A program made the translations under genes and the position numbers. Of a DNA stretch of 64,000 nt, positions 38,634 through 52,677 are shown in pieces (position 1 is the stretch's first letter; every line of letters begins with the position of its first letter). The stretch covers positions 213,129-277,128 of the forward strand of contig NZ_LT745762.1 of assembly GCF_900166595.1 (NCBI RefSeq), given 5' to 3'. The notes under the pieces were generated by a model. That model was not told the origin of the DNA, made no database searches, and saw nothing but the letters and a program-made list of their open reading frames with translations. This DNA is from Virgibacillus dokdonensis. GTDB lineage: Bacteria; Bacillota; Bacilli; Bacillales; Amphibacillaceae.

Positions 38634-39974
38634 TTGGAAAATATACAAGAAATATGGACTGCAGCGCTTGAAAAGATAGAAGAAAAAATTAGTAAGCCAA
38701 GCTTCGATACGTGGTTAAAAAATACCAAAGCAGAAACTTTAGACAAAAATACGCTCATCGTCTCTGCCCCCAATGAATTTGCTAGAGATTGGTTAGAAAA
38801 TCAATATACGAGGCTTATTTCGGAAATCTTAACAGAAATAACCGGAGCTGAAATAGAAACTAAGTTTATTATTCCTAGTACGACTAAAGATGCAGAAGCT
38901 GTTCCTACATCAAATCAAGGGAAAGGAAACGAGCTTAATGATCACTCGAAATCTTTGTTAAACGCAAAATACACATTTGATACGTTTGTCATCGGAGCTG
39001 GTAATCGTTTTGCACACGCTGCTTCTTTAGCTGTAGCTGAAGCGCCAGCAAAAGCATATAACCCCCTATTCATCTACGGTGGAGTTGGCTTAGGGAAAAC
39101 CCATTTGATGCATGCAATCGGTCATTACGTTCAAGATCATAATCCGGAAGCTAAAGTCGTTTATTTGTCTTCAGAAAAATTTACCAATGAATTTATTAAC
39201 GCCATTATGGATAATAAGACCGTCAATTTTCGCAATAAGTATCGCAATGTAGATATTTTATTAATTGATGATATACAATTTATTGCCGGAAAGGAATCAA
39301 CACAGGAAGAGTTTTTCCATACATTTAATGCACTGCATGATGACAACAAACAAATTATTATCTCTAGTGACAGACCTCCAAAAGAAATTCCTACACTGGA
39401 GGATCGACTTCGATCAAGGTTTGAATGGGGATTGATTACGGATATTACTCCACCTGATTTGGAGACTCGAATTGCTATTCTAACTAAAAAAGCTAAAGCA
39501 GAAGGTCTTGATATTCCTAATGAAGTAATGCTCTATATTGCAAACCAAATTGATACAAATATCCGTGAATTAGAAGGGGCACTCATTCGTATCGTTGCCT
39601 ACTCATCACTGGTTAATCAAGACATCGATGCTTCCCTTGCAGCAGATGCTTTAAAGGATATTATTCCTAGTAATAAACCAAAAGTAGTTACCATTGCTAG
39701 TATTCAAGAAATAGTTGGTGAGAGATACAATGTTCGGTTGGAAGATTTTTTAGCTAAAAAACGTACAAAATCCATTGCTTTTCCTCGTCAAATAGCTATG
39801 TATTTATCAAGAGAAATGACCGATTCTTCTCTGCCTAAGATTGGAGAGGAATTTGGAGGAAGAGACCATACAACCGTCATTCATGCGCATGAAAAAATAT
39901 CCAAATTGATCGATAAAGATACACAGCTAGCTAAAGAATTGGAAGAGCTTAAAGAACAAATAAAATCAATGTAA
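38634..39974 (+). CDS. dnaA: Chromosomal replication initiator DnaA
   Basis: Encodes 446 residues from a TTG start, as in B. subtilis dnaA. Domain I (1-80) binds partner proteins and domain II is a short linker (about 85-110). Domain III is AAA+ with Walker [10 protein letters not shown] (149-157) and Walker B LLIDDIQF. Domain IV carries the DNA-binding signature [22 protein letters not shown] lies 11 bases upstream, inside a small GGAGT/ACTCC hairpin that could modulate translation. It opens the origin by binding the boxes on both sides of its gene. Confidence 0.98.
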   Translation: MENIQEIWTAALEKIEEKISKPSFDTWLKNTKAETLDKNTLIVSAPNEFARDWLENQYTRLISEILTEITGAEIETKFIIPSTTKDAEAVPTSNQGKGNELNDHSKSLLNAKYTFDTFVIGAGNRFAHAASLAVAEAPAKAYNPLFIYGGVGLGKTHLMHAIGHYVQDHNPEAKVVYLSSEKFTNEFINAIMDNKTVNFRNKYRNVDILLIDDIQFIAGKESTQEEFFHTFNALHDDNKQIIISSDRPPKEIPTLEDRLRSRFEWGLITDITPPDLETRIAILTKKAKAEGLDIPNEVMLYIANQIDTNIRELEGALIRIVAYSSLVNQDIDASLAADALKDIIPSNKPKVVTIASIQEIVGERYNVRLEDFLAKKRTKSIAFPRQIAMYLSREMTDSSLPKIGEEFGGRDHTTVIHAHEKISKLIDKDTQLAKELEELKEQIKSM

Positions 39975-40123
39975 AGCAGCTACTAAATGTCCATTATAGA
40001 TGCAAATCTATTTCTTTAACATGTGTTTATGCTTATAATAAAAAAACTTTAGGGTAAGCGATCTTCTTAAACCCCCTTTTCAACACTAAAATGGATGGCT
40101 ACTTTATTTTGGCTTGTTAACAA

Positions 40124-40268
40124 TGTGTATAAGCAGTACTTACTTATGTACAAGTTATCCACATGTGAATAACTTGTACAAGTTGAATGTTTGCTAGTTT
40201 TCCACATACTAACAGGCCTTATTATTATTACTATTATTTTTTATTAATAAATATATATATGTATGCAG
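40124..40268. other. oriC: oriC, dnaA-dnaN DnaA boxes and unwinding element
   Basis: A one-mismatch box lies at 40124-40132. A back-to-back inverted pair lies at 40155-40163 (perfect) and 40164-40172 (one mismatch), inside a longer palindrome starting GTACAAG. A further box TTTTCCACA lies at 40198-40206. Then come a short GC-richer step (ACAGGCC), repeated triplets at 40219-40237 that read AAT/GAT in the 3'-5' direction on the minus strand (DnaA-trio-like), and an AT-only tract to 40263. This matches the Bacillus incC region with box pair, trios and unwinding element in order. Confidence 0.9.
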
Positions 40269-40331
40269 GAAATAAACGTACAAAAATGTAAACATAAATA
40301 TATAGGAAACTTCCATTAGGAGGAAAAATAT

Positions 40332-41468
40332 ATGAAATTTGTTATACAGCGAGATCAACTAATGACGGCCGTACAAAACGTCATGAAGGCTATTTCATCT
40401 CGTCCAGTTGTCGCTATTTTAACGGGAATAAAGTTGGAAGCAAGAAAAGATGGAATAACATTGACAGGAAGTGACTCTGATATATCCATCGAATCTTATA
40501 TTCCAGCTGAAGAAGAGGGAATTATTCATGTAGATCATATCGAAGAAGGTAGTATTGTACTTCAATCCAAATATTTTCCTGATATTGTTCGCAAACTTCC
40601 AGAACAAATTGTGGAAATAGAAGTTGATGAAAGTTTAAAAGTAACGATTCGCTCAGGTAAAGCAGAATTTAATCTAAATGGACAAGATGCAGCAGAATAT
40701 CCACAACTACCTAAATTACAAACAGATGACAGTTTTGAACTCCCAATTGACCTTTTAAAAAGCTTAATTAAACAAACTGTTTTTGCGGTATCAACCATGG
40801 AAACAAGACCTATTTTAACTGGAGTGAATATGAGATTAGCTGATCAAACACTCACTTTCTCAGCGACAGATAGTCATCGCTTAGCTTCACGAACCGTTCC
40901 CGTAACAGAAACGACGAATGAATTTTCAAATGTGGTTGTGCCAGGAAAAAGCTTGAATGAATTAAATAAAATCATGGATGATAGCGAAGAAAAAATTCAA
41001 ATCAGTGTAACGAATAACCAGATTTTATTCCGTACGAAGCATTTGCAATTTTTGTCTAGACTACTTGATGGCAATTACCCTGAAACATCACGTTTAATTC
41101 CTGATGCGAGTAAAACGATCTTATATGTAAGTACTAAAGATTTATTACATACAATCGATCGTGCATCTTTATTAGCTAAAGAAGAGCGAAATAATGTTGT
41201 TCGTTTAACAACAAAAAATAATAATATGGTAGAAATCGCCAGTAATCATCCAGAAATAGGGAATGTCACTGAAGAAGTTTCCATTTCCTCTATGGAAGGT
41301 GAAGATTTAAAAATATCGTTTAGTTCAAAATATATGATTGATGCGTTAAAAGTAATTGATTATGAAGAAGTAAAAATTGCTTTTACAGGTGCTATGCGCC
41401 CATTTATTATCCAACCAGTTGAAGATGATTCGATTCTGCAATTGATTTTACCCGTACGCACATATTAA
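40332..41468 (+). CDS. dnaN: DNA polymerase III sliding clamp (beta)
   Basis: Encodes 378 residues in three similar clamp domains (about 1-120, 128-245, 250-378). The C-terminal end ILPVRTY matches the usual LPVRTY ending of bacterial clamps. TTAGGAGG precedes the ATG. The ring dimer tethers polymerases and partners to DNA. Second gene of dnaA-dnaN. A strong terminator follows directly. Confidence 0.98.
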   Translation: MKFVIQRDQLMTAVQNVMKAISSRPVVAILTGIKLEARKDGITLTGSDSDISIESYIPAEEEGIIHVDHIEEGSIVLQSKYFPDIVRKLPEQIVEIEVDESLKVTIRSGKAEFNLNGQDAAEYPQLPKLQTDDSFELPIDLLKSLIKQTVFAVSTMETRPILTGVNMRLADQTLTFSATDSHRLASRTVPVTETTNEFSNVVVPGKSLNELNKIMDDSEEKIQISVTNNQILFRTKHLQFLSRLLDGNYPETSRLIPDASKTILYVSTKDLLHTIDRASLLAKEERNNVVRLTTKNNNMVEIASNHPEIGNVTEEVSISSMEGEDLKISFSSKYMIDALKVIDYEEVKIAFTGAMRPFIIQPVEDDSILQLILPVRTY

Positions 41469-41483
41469 ACAGATGAAATAAGA

Positions 41484-41514
41484 AGCCGAACAATTATAAA
41501 CAGATTGTTCGGCT
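41484..41514 (+). terminator. dnaN terminator
   Basis: Perfect 11-bp stem AGCCGAACAAT (41484-41494) with ATTGTTCGGCT (41504-41514), followed by CCTTTGC. It separates dnaN from yaaA-recF. Confidence 0.75.
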
Positions 41515-41532
41515 CCTTTGCATTAGAAGAGA

Positions 41533-41625
41533 GAACAAAGGCGTAAGCGCCCGGTTAGCAACGTAGCAACTGGAACGAATTAACTGAGATAAAGGAATTA
41601 CGGTGAGGCGACGAACCGATGATGA
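41533..41625 (+). repeat. B-type repeat, copy 5, internally deleted
   Basis: Has the 5' block (GAACAAAGGCGTAAGCGCCC, GTTAGCAACGTAGCAACTGG) and a short piece ACGAACCGATGATGA. It lacks the central stem and 3' third, and continues directly into an S element. Confidence 0.75.
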
Positions 41626-41706
41626 ATTATCGCCAAGTCTTATGGCGAAAAAACGCTGTCGTTTTTTATACTATAAAGTTTTAAACTTTTATATTTTCCT
41701 ATAGTT
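41626..41706 (+). repeat. S-type repeat fused to B copy 5
   Basis: ATTATCGCCAAGTCTTATGG, CGCTGTCGTTTTTTATACTA, then TTTTATATTTTCCTATAGTT. The first arm (TTAGAAAAACTTG) is missing. The rest of the gap to 41958 shows no gene. Confidence 0.75.
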
Positions 41707-41958
41707 AAAAAAGCTTTACATGTTATTTTACACCTGAACAAAGCTAAAAACAGCTTTTACAAACAGATTTAAAGCCTTACAGAGACTTTATTTTAGAAAA
41801 GAAGTAGGATACCTTTCCTTAAAGGCAAATCTTTAGTAAAATAGGAATATGAGAGATTGAGCGTCATTCTTTTATATCGTTATATATTGAAAAGACTGCT
41901 AACATGCAATGGAAGGTTACAAAAAGTATTAATAAGAAAAGAAAATGAGTGATAAACA

Positions 41959-42177
41959 ATGTGTGAAAAAATAATGATTCAAACGGAATATATCCAATTG
42001 GGGCAGTTTATAAAATTAATCAATATCTTAGACTCTGGCGGTATGGTGAAAGCATATTTACAAGATGTTGGTGTACTTGTAAATGGCGAGCGTGAACATC
42101 GTCGTGGAAGAAAGTTATATGCTGGTGATAAGGTAGAAATAGATGAAGTTGGATGTTTCCAAGTGGACCGAGAATAG
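41959..42177 (+). CDS. yaaA: S4-domain RNA-binding protein YaaA/RlbA
   Basis: Encodes 72 residues of the S4 RNA-binding fold: TEYIQLGQFIKLINILDSGGMVKAYL, VLVNGE, then RRGRKLYAGD. Length and start align with B. subtilis YaaA (also called RlbA), which lies between dnaN and recF and associates with ribosome assembly. The ribosome binding site is weak (GAGTGAT about 8 bases upstream). A second ATG in frame (41974) is possible, but alignment favours the first. Confidence 0.92.
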   Translation: MCEKIMIQTEYIQLGQFIKLINILDSGGMVKAYLQDVGVLVNGEREHRRGRKLYAGDKVEIDEVGCFQVDRE

Positions 42178-42323
42178 ATATTTACAAACCAACTGCTGTA
42201 GTTCATAGATAGTCGCCACAAACAAAAATGTTTTAGCTTCCACAAAAATGAATCTGCATAATTTTACAAGCTAAGAAGCTGTGAAAACCTAGCGAACTAT
42301 TTCCTGAATAAAGAGGATGAAAC

Positions 42324-43436
42324 ATGCATATACAACAACTCCAATTAAAAAATTATCGCAATTATGAATGCCTAGATATGACTTTTGATCATGCAATTAA
42401 TGTGATTATAGGTGAAAATGCACAAGGGAAGACAAACTTAATGGAGGCTATTTACCTATTAGCGTTTACGAAGTCCCACCGCACCCCCAGGGAAAAGGAA
42501 CTAGTTAAATGGGAAGAAGAGTATGCTAAAATAGAAGGTAGAGTAACCAAACGAAATCAGTCTTTTCCGCTTGAAATTGTCATTTCCGCAAAGGGGAAAA
42601 AGGCAAAATTAAATCGCATGGAGCAAAAGAAATTAAGTGACTACATTGGAGCCTTTAATGTCGTAATGTTTGCTCCAGAGGATTTAACACTTGTCAAAGG
42701 TGCACCACAAGTTCGCAGACGGTTTATGGACATGGAACTAGGTCAAATCCAACCGCGCTATATTTATCATCTAGGCCAGTTTCAAAAGATTCTTAAACAG
42801 CGGAATCACGTATTAAAGCAATTACAACGACAATCTACCCAAGATCGAACGATGTTGTACGTTTTAACCGATCAGCTTATTGAACATGCCGCAACTTTAT
42901 TAGAAAGGCGGTTTGTTTTTTTGACTTTGCTAAGAAAATGGGCTAGTCCAATTCATTATGGTATAAGCCGTCAGTTAGAAACGTTGCATATTGCTTACGA
43001 TCCGACAATAGACGTATCAGAAGAAGCGAATAAGGGAAAAATAGCAGATATATATAATCGTAAATTTAGCGAAATTGAAGATAAAGAGATAGATCGAGGA
43101 ACAACGTTAATTGGTCCCCATCGAGATGATTTATTATTTTATGTAAATGATAAAAATGTACAAATTTACGGTTCACAAGGTCAACAACGTACGACAGCTT
43201 TAGCGGTTAAATTGGCGGAAATTGAATTAATTTATAACGAAGTCGGGGAATATCCGATCTTACTGCTAGATGACGTCTTAAGCGAATTAGATGATTACCG
43301 ACAGTCCCATTTATTAGAAACTATTCAAGGAAAGGTGCAAACCTTTGTCTCCACAACAAGTGTAGATGGTATTCAGCATGAAACATTAAACCAAGCAGCC
43401 ATTTTTCGGGTGAAGGATGGAAAAGTAGAATCTTAA
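42324..43436 (+). CDS. recF: DNA repair and recombination ATPase RecF
   Basis: Encodes 370 residues, SMC-like. Walker [14 protein letters not shown] is at about 30-42, the signature [12 protein letters not shown] at about 288-299, and Walker [12 protein letters not shown] at about 320-330. It helps load RecA on gapped single-stranded DNA. GAGGATGAAAC precedes the ATG. In the conserved yaaA-recF-remB-gyrB order, probably cotranscribed. Confidence 0.97.
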   Translation: MHIQQLQLKNYRNYECLDMTFDHAINVIIGENAQGKTNLMEAIYLLAFTKSHRTPREKELVKWEEEYAKIEGRVTKRNQSFPLEIVISAKGKKAKLNRMEQKKLSDYIGAFNVVMFAPEDLTLVKGAPQVRRRFMDMELGQIQPRYIYHLGQFQKILKQRNHVLKQLQRQSTQDRTMLYVLTDQLIEHAATLLERRFVFLTLLRKWASPIHYGISRQLETLHIAYDPTIDVSEEANKGKIADIYNRKFSEIEDKEIDRGTTLIGPHRDDLLFYVNDKNVQIYGSQGQQRTTALAVKLAEIELIYNEVGEYPILLLDDVLSELDDYRQSHLLETIQGKVQTFVSTTSVDGIQHETLNQAAIFRVKDGKVES

Positions 43437-43452
43437 ATACGGGGGAATCGTC

Positions 43453-45694
<2,242 letters not shown>

Positions 45695-45815
45695 AATGTA
45701 ATGGAAAACTGGAGATAAGATAAGTTTTTCTAACACAATTACCAAATGAATCGGATAAAGACATAATACATTTAATACTGCTTGGTTATATGAGTAAAAT
45801 GGAGGTAGTCGGATA

Positions 45816-48305
45816 ATGGCGGATCAACAACGTCCAAAAGTACAGGAAATTAATCTCGGAAAAGAGATGCGTACATCATTCCTAGATTATGCTATGAGTG
45901 TAATTGTTTCTCGTGCATTGCCTGATGTTCGTGACGGTTTAAAACCTGTACATCGTAGAATATTATATGCAATGAATGATTTAGGTATGCATGCAGATAA
46001 AGCGTATAAAAAGTCAGCACGTATTGTAGGAGAAGTAATTGGTAAGTACCACCCACATGGTGACTCAGCTGTTTACGAAGCCATGGTGCGTATGGCACAA
46101 GATTTTAGTTATCGAAATATGCTTGTTGATGGGCATGGGAACTTTGGTTCGGTTGATGGCGATTCAGCAGCGGCCATGCGTTACACCGAAGCAAGAATGT
46201 CGAAAATTTCTATGGAATTACTAAGAGATATTAATAAAGATACCATTGATTATGCCGATAACTATGATGGATCGGAAAGAGAACCTGTCGTTTTTCCAGC
46301 ACGTTTTCCGAATTTGTTAGTGAATGGTGCATCTGGTATTGCGGTAGGTATGGCGACAAACATTCCACCACATAATTTAGGAGAAACGATCGATGCGGTA
46401 CTCGCATTGAGTAAGCATCCAGATATTACGATTGATGAGTTAATGGGAGAGTATATACATGGGCCTGATTTCCCAACTGCTGGGCAAATTCTTGGTCGTA
46501 GCGGGATTCGAAAAGCATATGAAACAGGAAAAGGTTCCATTACTGTTCGCGCAAAAGTAACAATTGAAGAGACAGCGAACGGGAAGCCGAGAATTATCGC
46601 CACTGAATTACCTTATCAAGTAAATAAAGCAAAATTGATTGAAAAAATTGCGGAGCTTGTTCGAGACAAGCGCATTGATGGTATAACGGATTTGCGTGAT
46701 GAATCTGATCGTGACGGTTTAAGAGTCGTTATAGAGCTTAGACGTGATGCCAATGCGAATATTGTTTTAAATAATTTGTACAAGCATACCGCATTGCAAA
46801 CAACATTTGGCATTAATATGTTAGCACTTGTTGATGGACGTCCAAAAGTGTTAACGATTAAACAATGTTTGGAGCATTATTTAGAGCATCAAAAAGTAAT
46901 TATAAAACGGCGAACAGCATTTGAATTACGCAAAGCAGAAGCAAGGGCACATATTTTAGAAGGATTGCGCATTGCACTTGACCATTTAGATGAAGTGATT
47001 ACACTAATTCGTAACTCCAAAACGACAGATATTGCCCGTAACGGTTTAATGGAACGTTTTGATTTATCAGAAAAGCAAGCACAAGCCATTCTAGATATGC
47101 GTCTGCAACGCTTAACAGGCTTAGAACGCGAAAAAATTGAAGATGAATATAAAGAATTAAAACAGCTCATTGAAGAATTGAAAGCCATTCTTGCTGATGA
47201 AGAAAAGGTTTTAGAAATCATTCGTGAGGAGCTTGCTGAAATCAAAGAACGTTTTAATGATGATCGGCGTACAGAAATTGTAATTGGTGGTAGTGATTTC
47301 TTTGAGGATGAAGATTTAATCCCTGAAGAAAATATTGTGATTACGTTAACTCACCAAGGTTATATTAAACGCCTTCCTTCTTCCACTTATCGCACGCAAA
47401 ATCGCGGTGGCCGTGGTATACAAGGTATGGGAACGAACGAGGATGATTTTGTTGAGCATCTTGTCTCTACTTCGACACATGATACGATTTTATTCTTTAC
47501 GAATAAAGGAAAAGTATACAGAGCGAAAGGGTATGAGATCCCTGAATTTAGTCGAACTGCAAAAGGGATACCAATTATTAATTTGTTGCAAGTAGAAAAA
47601 GGCGAGTGGGTCAATGCAGTAATAACTGTTAATGACTATATGGAAAATCAATTTTTATTCTTTACGACGAAGCATGGTATTTCTAAGCGCACTTCGCTAG
47701 CGCAATTTGCTAATATACGAAAAGGTGGTTTAATCGCAGTAGGTCTTAGAGAAGACGATGAACTTATATCTGTACGTCTGACAGATGGAATGAAAGATAT
47801 CATGATCGCGACTAAAAATGGATATCTCATTCGTTTTCCTGAAGACCAAGTTCGTCCAATGGGAAGAAGTGCAGCAGGTGTAAAAGGTATTTCTTTACGA
47901 GAAGATGATGAAGTTGTATCGATGGAGATCTTACAAGAAGATGCGAATATTCTCCACGTGACGAATAAAGGTTTTGGAAAACAAACGCCAGAGTCGGAAT
48001 ACCGCACGACGAACCGTGGTGGGAAAGGTATATTCACTTGTAATCTAACAGAAAAAACTGGTCACGTTGTTGCAGTTAAGGCGGTTTCTGGAGAAGAAGA
48101 TTTGATGTTGATTACCGTAGCTGGTGTGCTTATTCGTATTCCAGTTGAAAGTATTTCGGTCACAGGAAGAAACACAATGGGGGTTCGTTTAATTCGTTTG
48201 CATGAAGATGAAGAAGTAGCAACAGTTGCTCGAATCGAACCAGATGAAGAGGAAAATACAGATCAAGAGCAAGAACAAGACGAAGCGGAATCGAGCCACG
48301 AATAA
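45816..48305 (+). CDS. gyrA: DNA gyrase subunit A
   Basis: Encodes 829 residues. The winged-helix/tower part carries the catalytic tyrosine Tyr123 (RYTEARM). The quinolone-resistance region reads [10 protein letters not shown] with Ser84 and Glu88, the sensitive wild-type form. The C-terminal beta-pinwheel has the GyrA box QNRGGRG (about 528-534). An acidic tail ([13 protein letters not shown]) ends the chain. 121 bp after gyrB, with a good site (TGGAGG). B. subtilis has an rRNA operon next, but none is here. Confidence 0.98.
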   Translation: MADQQRPKVQEINLGKEMRTSFLDYAMSVIVSRALPDVRDGLKPVHRRILYAMNDLGMHADKAYKKSARIVGEVIGKYHPHGDSAVYEAMVRMAQDFSYRNMLVDGHGNFGSVDGDSAAAMRYTEARMSKISMELLRDINKDTIDYADNYDGSEREPVVFPARFPNLLVNGASGIAVGMATNIPPHNLGETIDAVLALSKHPDITIDELMGEYIHGPDFPTAGQILGRSGIRKAYETGKGSITVRAKVTIEETANGKPRIIATELPYQVNKAKLIEKIAELVRDKRIDGITDLRDESDRDGLRVVIELRRDANANIVLNNLYKHTALQTTFGINMLALVDGRPKVLTIKQCLEHYLEHQKVIIKRRTAFELRKAEARAHILEGLRIALDHLDEVITLIRNSKTTDIARNGLMERFDLSEKQAQAILDMRLQRLTGLEREKIEDEYKELKQLIEELKAILADEEKVLEIIREELAEIKERFNDDRRTEIVIGGSDFFEDEDLIPEENIVITLTHQGYIKRLPSSTYRTQNRGGRGIQGMGTNEDDFVEHLVSTSTHDTILFFTNKGKVYRAKGYEIPEFSRTAKGIPIINLLQVEKGEWVNAVITVNDYMENQFLFFTTKHGISKRTSLAQFANIRKGGLIAVGLREDDELISVRLTDGMKDIMIATKNGYLIRFPEDQVRPMGRSAAGVKGISLREDDEVVSMEILQEDANILHVTNKGFGKQTPESEYRTTNRGGKGIFTCNLTEKTGHVVAVKAVSGEEDLMLITVAGVLIRIPVESISVTGRNTMGVRLIRLHEDEEVATVARIEPDEEENTDQEQEQDEAESSHE

Positions 48306-48354
48306 ATTTCAATGAAACGGATCTACTAGTAGACATGAATGGATAGATGGTAAC

Positions 48355-48400
48355 GGAGGGAGTCCTCCCTCCAGCCACTAACCATGGTGTGGCAGTTTTT
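48355..48400 (+). terminator. gyrA terminator
   Basis: Two consecutive stems, GGAGGGA/TCCCTCC (48355-48372) and GCCAC/GTGGC (48374-48393), are followed by AGTTTTT. Confidence 0.65.
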
Positions 48401-48448
48401 AATCATCGTTTTGAAATCGATTACATAAAGGCGAAGGGGGGAATTTAC

Positions 48449-49516
48449 TTGTGGGTTGAAACCAATGCACTTTCACCAGGTTGTGTGTTGCTTCGCGATG
48501 TGAAAGGCAAATCACATCGTGCTATCATTCCTAAGCATACAGTGCTTACAGAGGAACATATTACTGTTTTACATAAGTTTCTCATTGAAAAAGTCGATGT
48601 TTCCGAAAAACAGGCTGAAGGCCACATACAGAAAGAAGTGCAAACCGAAACGGTAAAAGTGGCTACACATCCTACCACATCTTTTTCTAAGCAATATCAA
48701 CGTACTGTCCAACAATACAAAAAACTATTTGCTAAATGGCAGAACAGTGCGCGCATTGATATTACAGAAGTTCGTGCTTTAATCATACCATTATTAGATA
48801 ACATGGAAGAGATAAATAAGTATGTATTTAAATTGCATCATTATGCTAAAAAAGAAGATTACATCTACCATCATCATATAGCCGTGGCGATATTAGCAGC
48901 GTATATTGGTTATAAATCTGAATTTCCTAAAGGAGAATGGTTGCAATTAGGGTTAGGAGGATTGTTGAGTGATTGTGGAATGGCAAGGATAAATCCTATC
49001 ATTATTGAAAAAGAGACTATGCTAACGGAAGCCGAAATGAATGAAATTAAAAACCATCCAACATATTCCTATCAATTCATTAAAAACGTGCCTATTCTAA
49101 AGTCAGACATAAAACAAGCCATTTCACAGCATCATGAACGACTTGATGGTAGCGGGTACCCTTCTGGGTTAAAAGAAAGGAAAATCAATCGGTATGCTCG
49201 AATCATAGCTATTTGTGACACCTACCATGCAATGACGTGCGAACGTTACTATAAACAAAAGCAGTCTCCGTTTAAAGTTATAGAAGTATTGCAGACCGAA
49301 AAGTTTACAAAGTTAGATCCAGAAATTATTCAGTTATTTATACAAATGATGACACAGTTTTCGATTGGTACGAAGGTGAAGCTATCCAATCAAAAAACAG
49401 CTGAAATTGTATTTACGGATGAAAAGAAACCAACTCGTCCTATGGTACGGTTAGAAGATAATCAAATTATTGCTTTAGAAAATTATCCTGACTTATTTAT
49501 TGAAGTATTATTGTAA
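48449..49516 (+). CDS. HD-GYP-like domain protein with altered HD dyad
   Basis: Encodes 355 residues from a TTG at 48449 (WVETNALSPGCVLLRDV), 7 bases after AAGGGGGG. The frame is open upstream through the gyrA terminator. The N-terminal part (1-60) resembles the small domain found before many HD-GYP modules. The HD-GYP region has HHHIAVAIL (about 142), then SDCGMARI where HDxGK is usual (Ser174-Asp175), the intact HHERLDGSGYP (about 228-238) and CDTYHAMT. HD-GYP enzymes hydrolyse c-di-GMP. The missing His makes activity uncertain. It occupies the place of an rRNA operon. Confidence 0.85.
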   Translation: MWVETNALSPGCVLLRDVKGKSHRAIIPKHTVLTEEHITVLHKFLIEKVDVSEKQAEGHIQKEVQTETVKVATHPTTSFSKQYQRTVQQYKKLFAKWQNSARIDITEVRALIIPLLDNMEEINKYVFKLHHYAKKEDYIYHHHIAVAILAAYIGYKSEFPKGEWLQLGLGGLLSDCGMARINPIIIEKETMLTEAEMNEIKNHPTYSYQFIKNVPILKSDIKQAISQHHERLDGSGYPSGLKERKINRYARIIAICDTYHAMTCERYYKQKQSPFKVIEVLQTEKFTKLDPEIIQLFIQMMTQFSIGTKVKLSNQKTAEIVFTDEKKPTRPMVRLEDNQIIALENYPDLFIEVLL

Positions 49517-49564
49517 TGGCTTCCTTGGATTGGAGGACAAAAAGCAGTATAGATCTAATAGGGA

Positions 49565-49828
49565 GAACAAAGGCGCAAGCACCCGTTTAGCAACGTAGCG
49601 ACTGGAACGAATCAACTAAAGTTTTAGGAATCATGCTCCTGCAACAGGAGTATGCCGGCGCCCTCCGGCAAGCCCGTCTTTAGTCGGACTCCCTATTTAG
49701 AACGAACCGATGATGACTTATCGTAGGGCGATTTCGTGAAGTCGCCTAGTTGCTGGGTGCTGGAGCCGGACATGGCTATTTCGTTGAGTCCGTATGCCAA
49801 AGCAACAAATTTTATACTTTCTTATCTT
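49565..49828 (+). repeat. B-type structured intergenic repeat, copy 6
   Basis: Full length with tail. The central stem is GGAGT with ACTCC and GCCG with CGGC. CTCCTG/CAGGAG gives an alternative hairpin. Conserved blocks: TTTAGCAACGTAGCGACTGG, AAGCCCGTCTTTAGTCGG, CGAACCGATGATGACTTA, GTCGCCTAGTTGCTGGG, GGAGCCGGACATGGCT. Confidence 0.82.
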
Positions 49829-49829
49829 T

Positions 49830-49925
49830 TTAGAAAAACTCGTCTTTTCGCCAATTCTATGGCGGAAGAACACCGCCATTTTACTTATACTATAAACCAT
49901 AAAAACGCTATACTTTCCTATAGTA
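49830..49925 (+). repeat. S-type repeat following B copy 6
   Basis: TTAGAAAAACTCGTCTTTTC, CTATGGCGG, CACCGCCATTTTACTTATAC, TATAAACC, TACTTTCCTATAGTAG. The inner pair GGCGG/CCGCC is specific to this copy. Confidence 0.8.
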
Positions 49926-49934
49926 GAAAGATAA

Positions 49935-49971
49935 GGAGACTTCTTTCTACACGTTTTTCAAAGAAGTCTCC
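49935..49971. terminator. Hairpin between convergent HD-GYP and yaaC genes
   Basis: Perfect 12-bp stem GGAGACTTCTTT (49935-49946) with its complement at 49960-49971. T-runs are weak on both sides. Confidence 0.6.
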
Positions 49972-50026
49972 CAGATTTTAATTAATCCACTTTAAGGGGT
50001 TTTATCCGTAATTACACATTTTGTTT

Positions 50027-50974
50027 CTAAATTTTACGTTGCTTGTATAATTCATTCATAAGTAAAGCTGGTGTTTTCCAAGCTGCCAATTCTAAAAAAT
50101 GTGATATATAAGGGAAATCAACATCAGCTTTATGGACAAAAAGGTCGCCCCACCATTCCGTTTCATAGCGACCGAGCATACTTAAATTGTAAAGTACTAA
50201 GTAATGAACCATTACCTCATGGATGGGGAAAAAATCTTCCCGATAGATCGGGAAATATAATTCCCTTGAATGTTGTTGCATAAAAAATGGTCCACAAGGC
50301 TCTAAAATAGGTTCCTCTACCTCCATTCGAATCTTTTGCTTATCCGTATCTGTATATTTAATAGGAGGTACGTATGCTTGAATTCGCTTTATAAAAGCCG
50401 CTTCAGTTAAGTGATAGCTATCTAACAAATGAACTGGAAATTCTAACAGTGGTGATGATATTCTTCCTACAGCTGCCAAATGCGGATTCTGATCTAACTG
50501 GAAAACAGGTTGCATTTCGGGAATGAGCGCGAGTAATTTTTGCATACTCCGTTTTTCAAACGGGGTTTCTAGCGCAAATAAATGCTCTGAAAAGTATGGA
50601 AAGAGTCCATTATGCTGTACCTTTACTTCATCGTTTAGAAAATGATAATTTTTCTTCTTCTTTTTTCTTGCAGTTACACCATGTGCTAATAAATTTGTTG
50701 ATTCTGGATAATGAGGACGCTTTGTTAACAAACAAGCTTTAATAAGGTGAACCATGCCGTAAAAATAAAGGATCGGCTGCATAAATGGTTCTGTCTTTCT
50801 CCCTTGTTCAAAGAAACGCTTTCCATGATCCATATAATAGAGAAAAGCGTTGCAATTATGATAACTATTCACTTCTGCATCGACTACATTATTTTTTACA
50901 TAGCAATGGTGTAAGTAGGATTGAGCCGTCTGCTGCGATTGTAAATAAGTTAAAAAAATATCTTCACGAAGCAT
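50027..50974 (-). CDS. yaaC: YaaC-like protein, function unknown
   Basis: Encodes 315 residues from the ATG at 50974 (MLREDIFLTYLQ), 5 bases after AAGGTG. A GTG at 50980 lies too close to that site. It has no signal peptide or membrane segment. Tryptophan- and histidine-rich motifs (TEWWGDLF, HLIKACLL) fit the YaaC family of Bacilli, which lies between gyrA and guaB on the opposite strand. No catalytic motif is recognised. Confidence 0.88.
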   Translation of the reverse strand: MLREDIFLTYLQSQQTAQSYLHHCYVKNNVVDAEVNSYHNCNAFLYYMDHGKRFFEQGRKTEPFMQPILYFYGMVHLIKACLLTKRPHYPESTNLLAHGVTARKKKKKNYHFLNDEVKVQHNGLFPYFSEHLFALETPFEKRSMQKLLALIPEMQPVFQLDQNPHLAAVGRISSPLLEFPVHLLDSYHLTEAAFIKRIQAYVPPIKYTDTDKQKIRMEVEEPILEPCGPFFMQQHSRELYFPIYREDFFPIHEVMVHYLVLYNLSMLGRYETEWWGDLFVHKADVDFPYISHFLELAAWKTPALLMNELYKQRKI

Positions 50975-51039
50975 ATACACACCTTCTAACTATGCAAAAA
51001 TTTTGAATCCATTTACTTTTTATTTCCTTTAAAATCGGG

Positions 51040-51068
51040 TTGAAAAAGCTAATCCATTGGCGTATTGT
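51040..51068 (+). promoter_or_regulatory. Candidate guaB promoter
   Basis: -35 TTGAAA (51040-51045), 17-bp spacer and -10 TATTGT (51063-51068), about 130 bp before the guaB ATG. The gap 50975-51197 holds no gene. Confidence 0.5.
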
Positions 51069-51197
51069 ATATAAAAATAGATCTTATTTTAGTTTATCTC
51101 AGTACGGATTAACCATACATGTAAGTTTGCATATAGCCACAAAATGGTTACAACAGGAATTGCTTTCCATTGCTAAATTAAAAAAGGAGGATAATGA

Positions 51198-52667
<1,470 letters not shown>

Positions 52668-52677
52668 GATGTAATAG

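Noticed and set aside
45715..45740. S-like fragment in the gyrB-gyrA gap
   Set aside because: Only a GTTTTTCTAAC-like stretch matches, which is too short to call.
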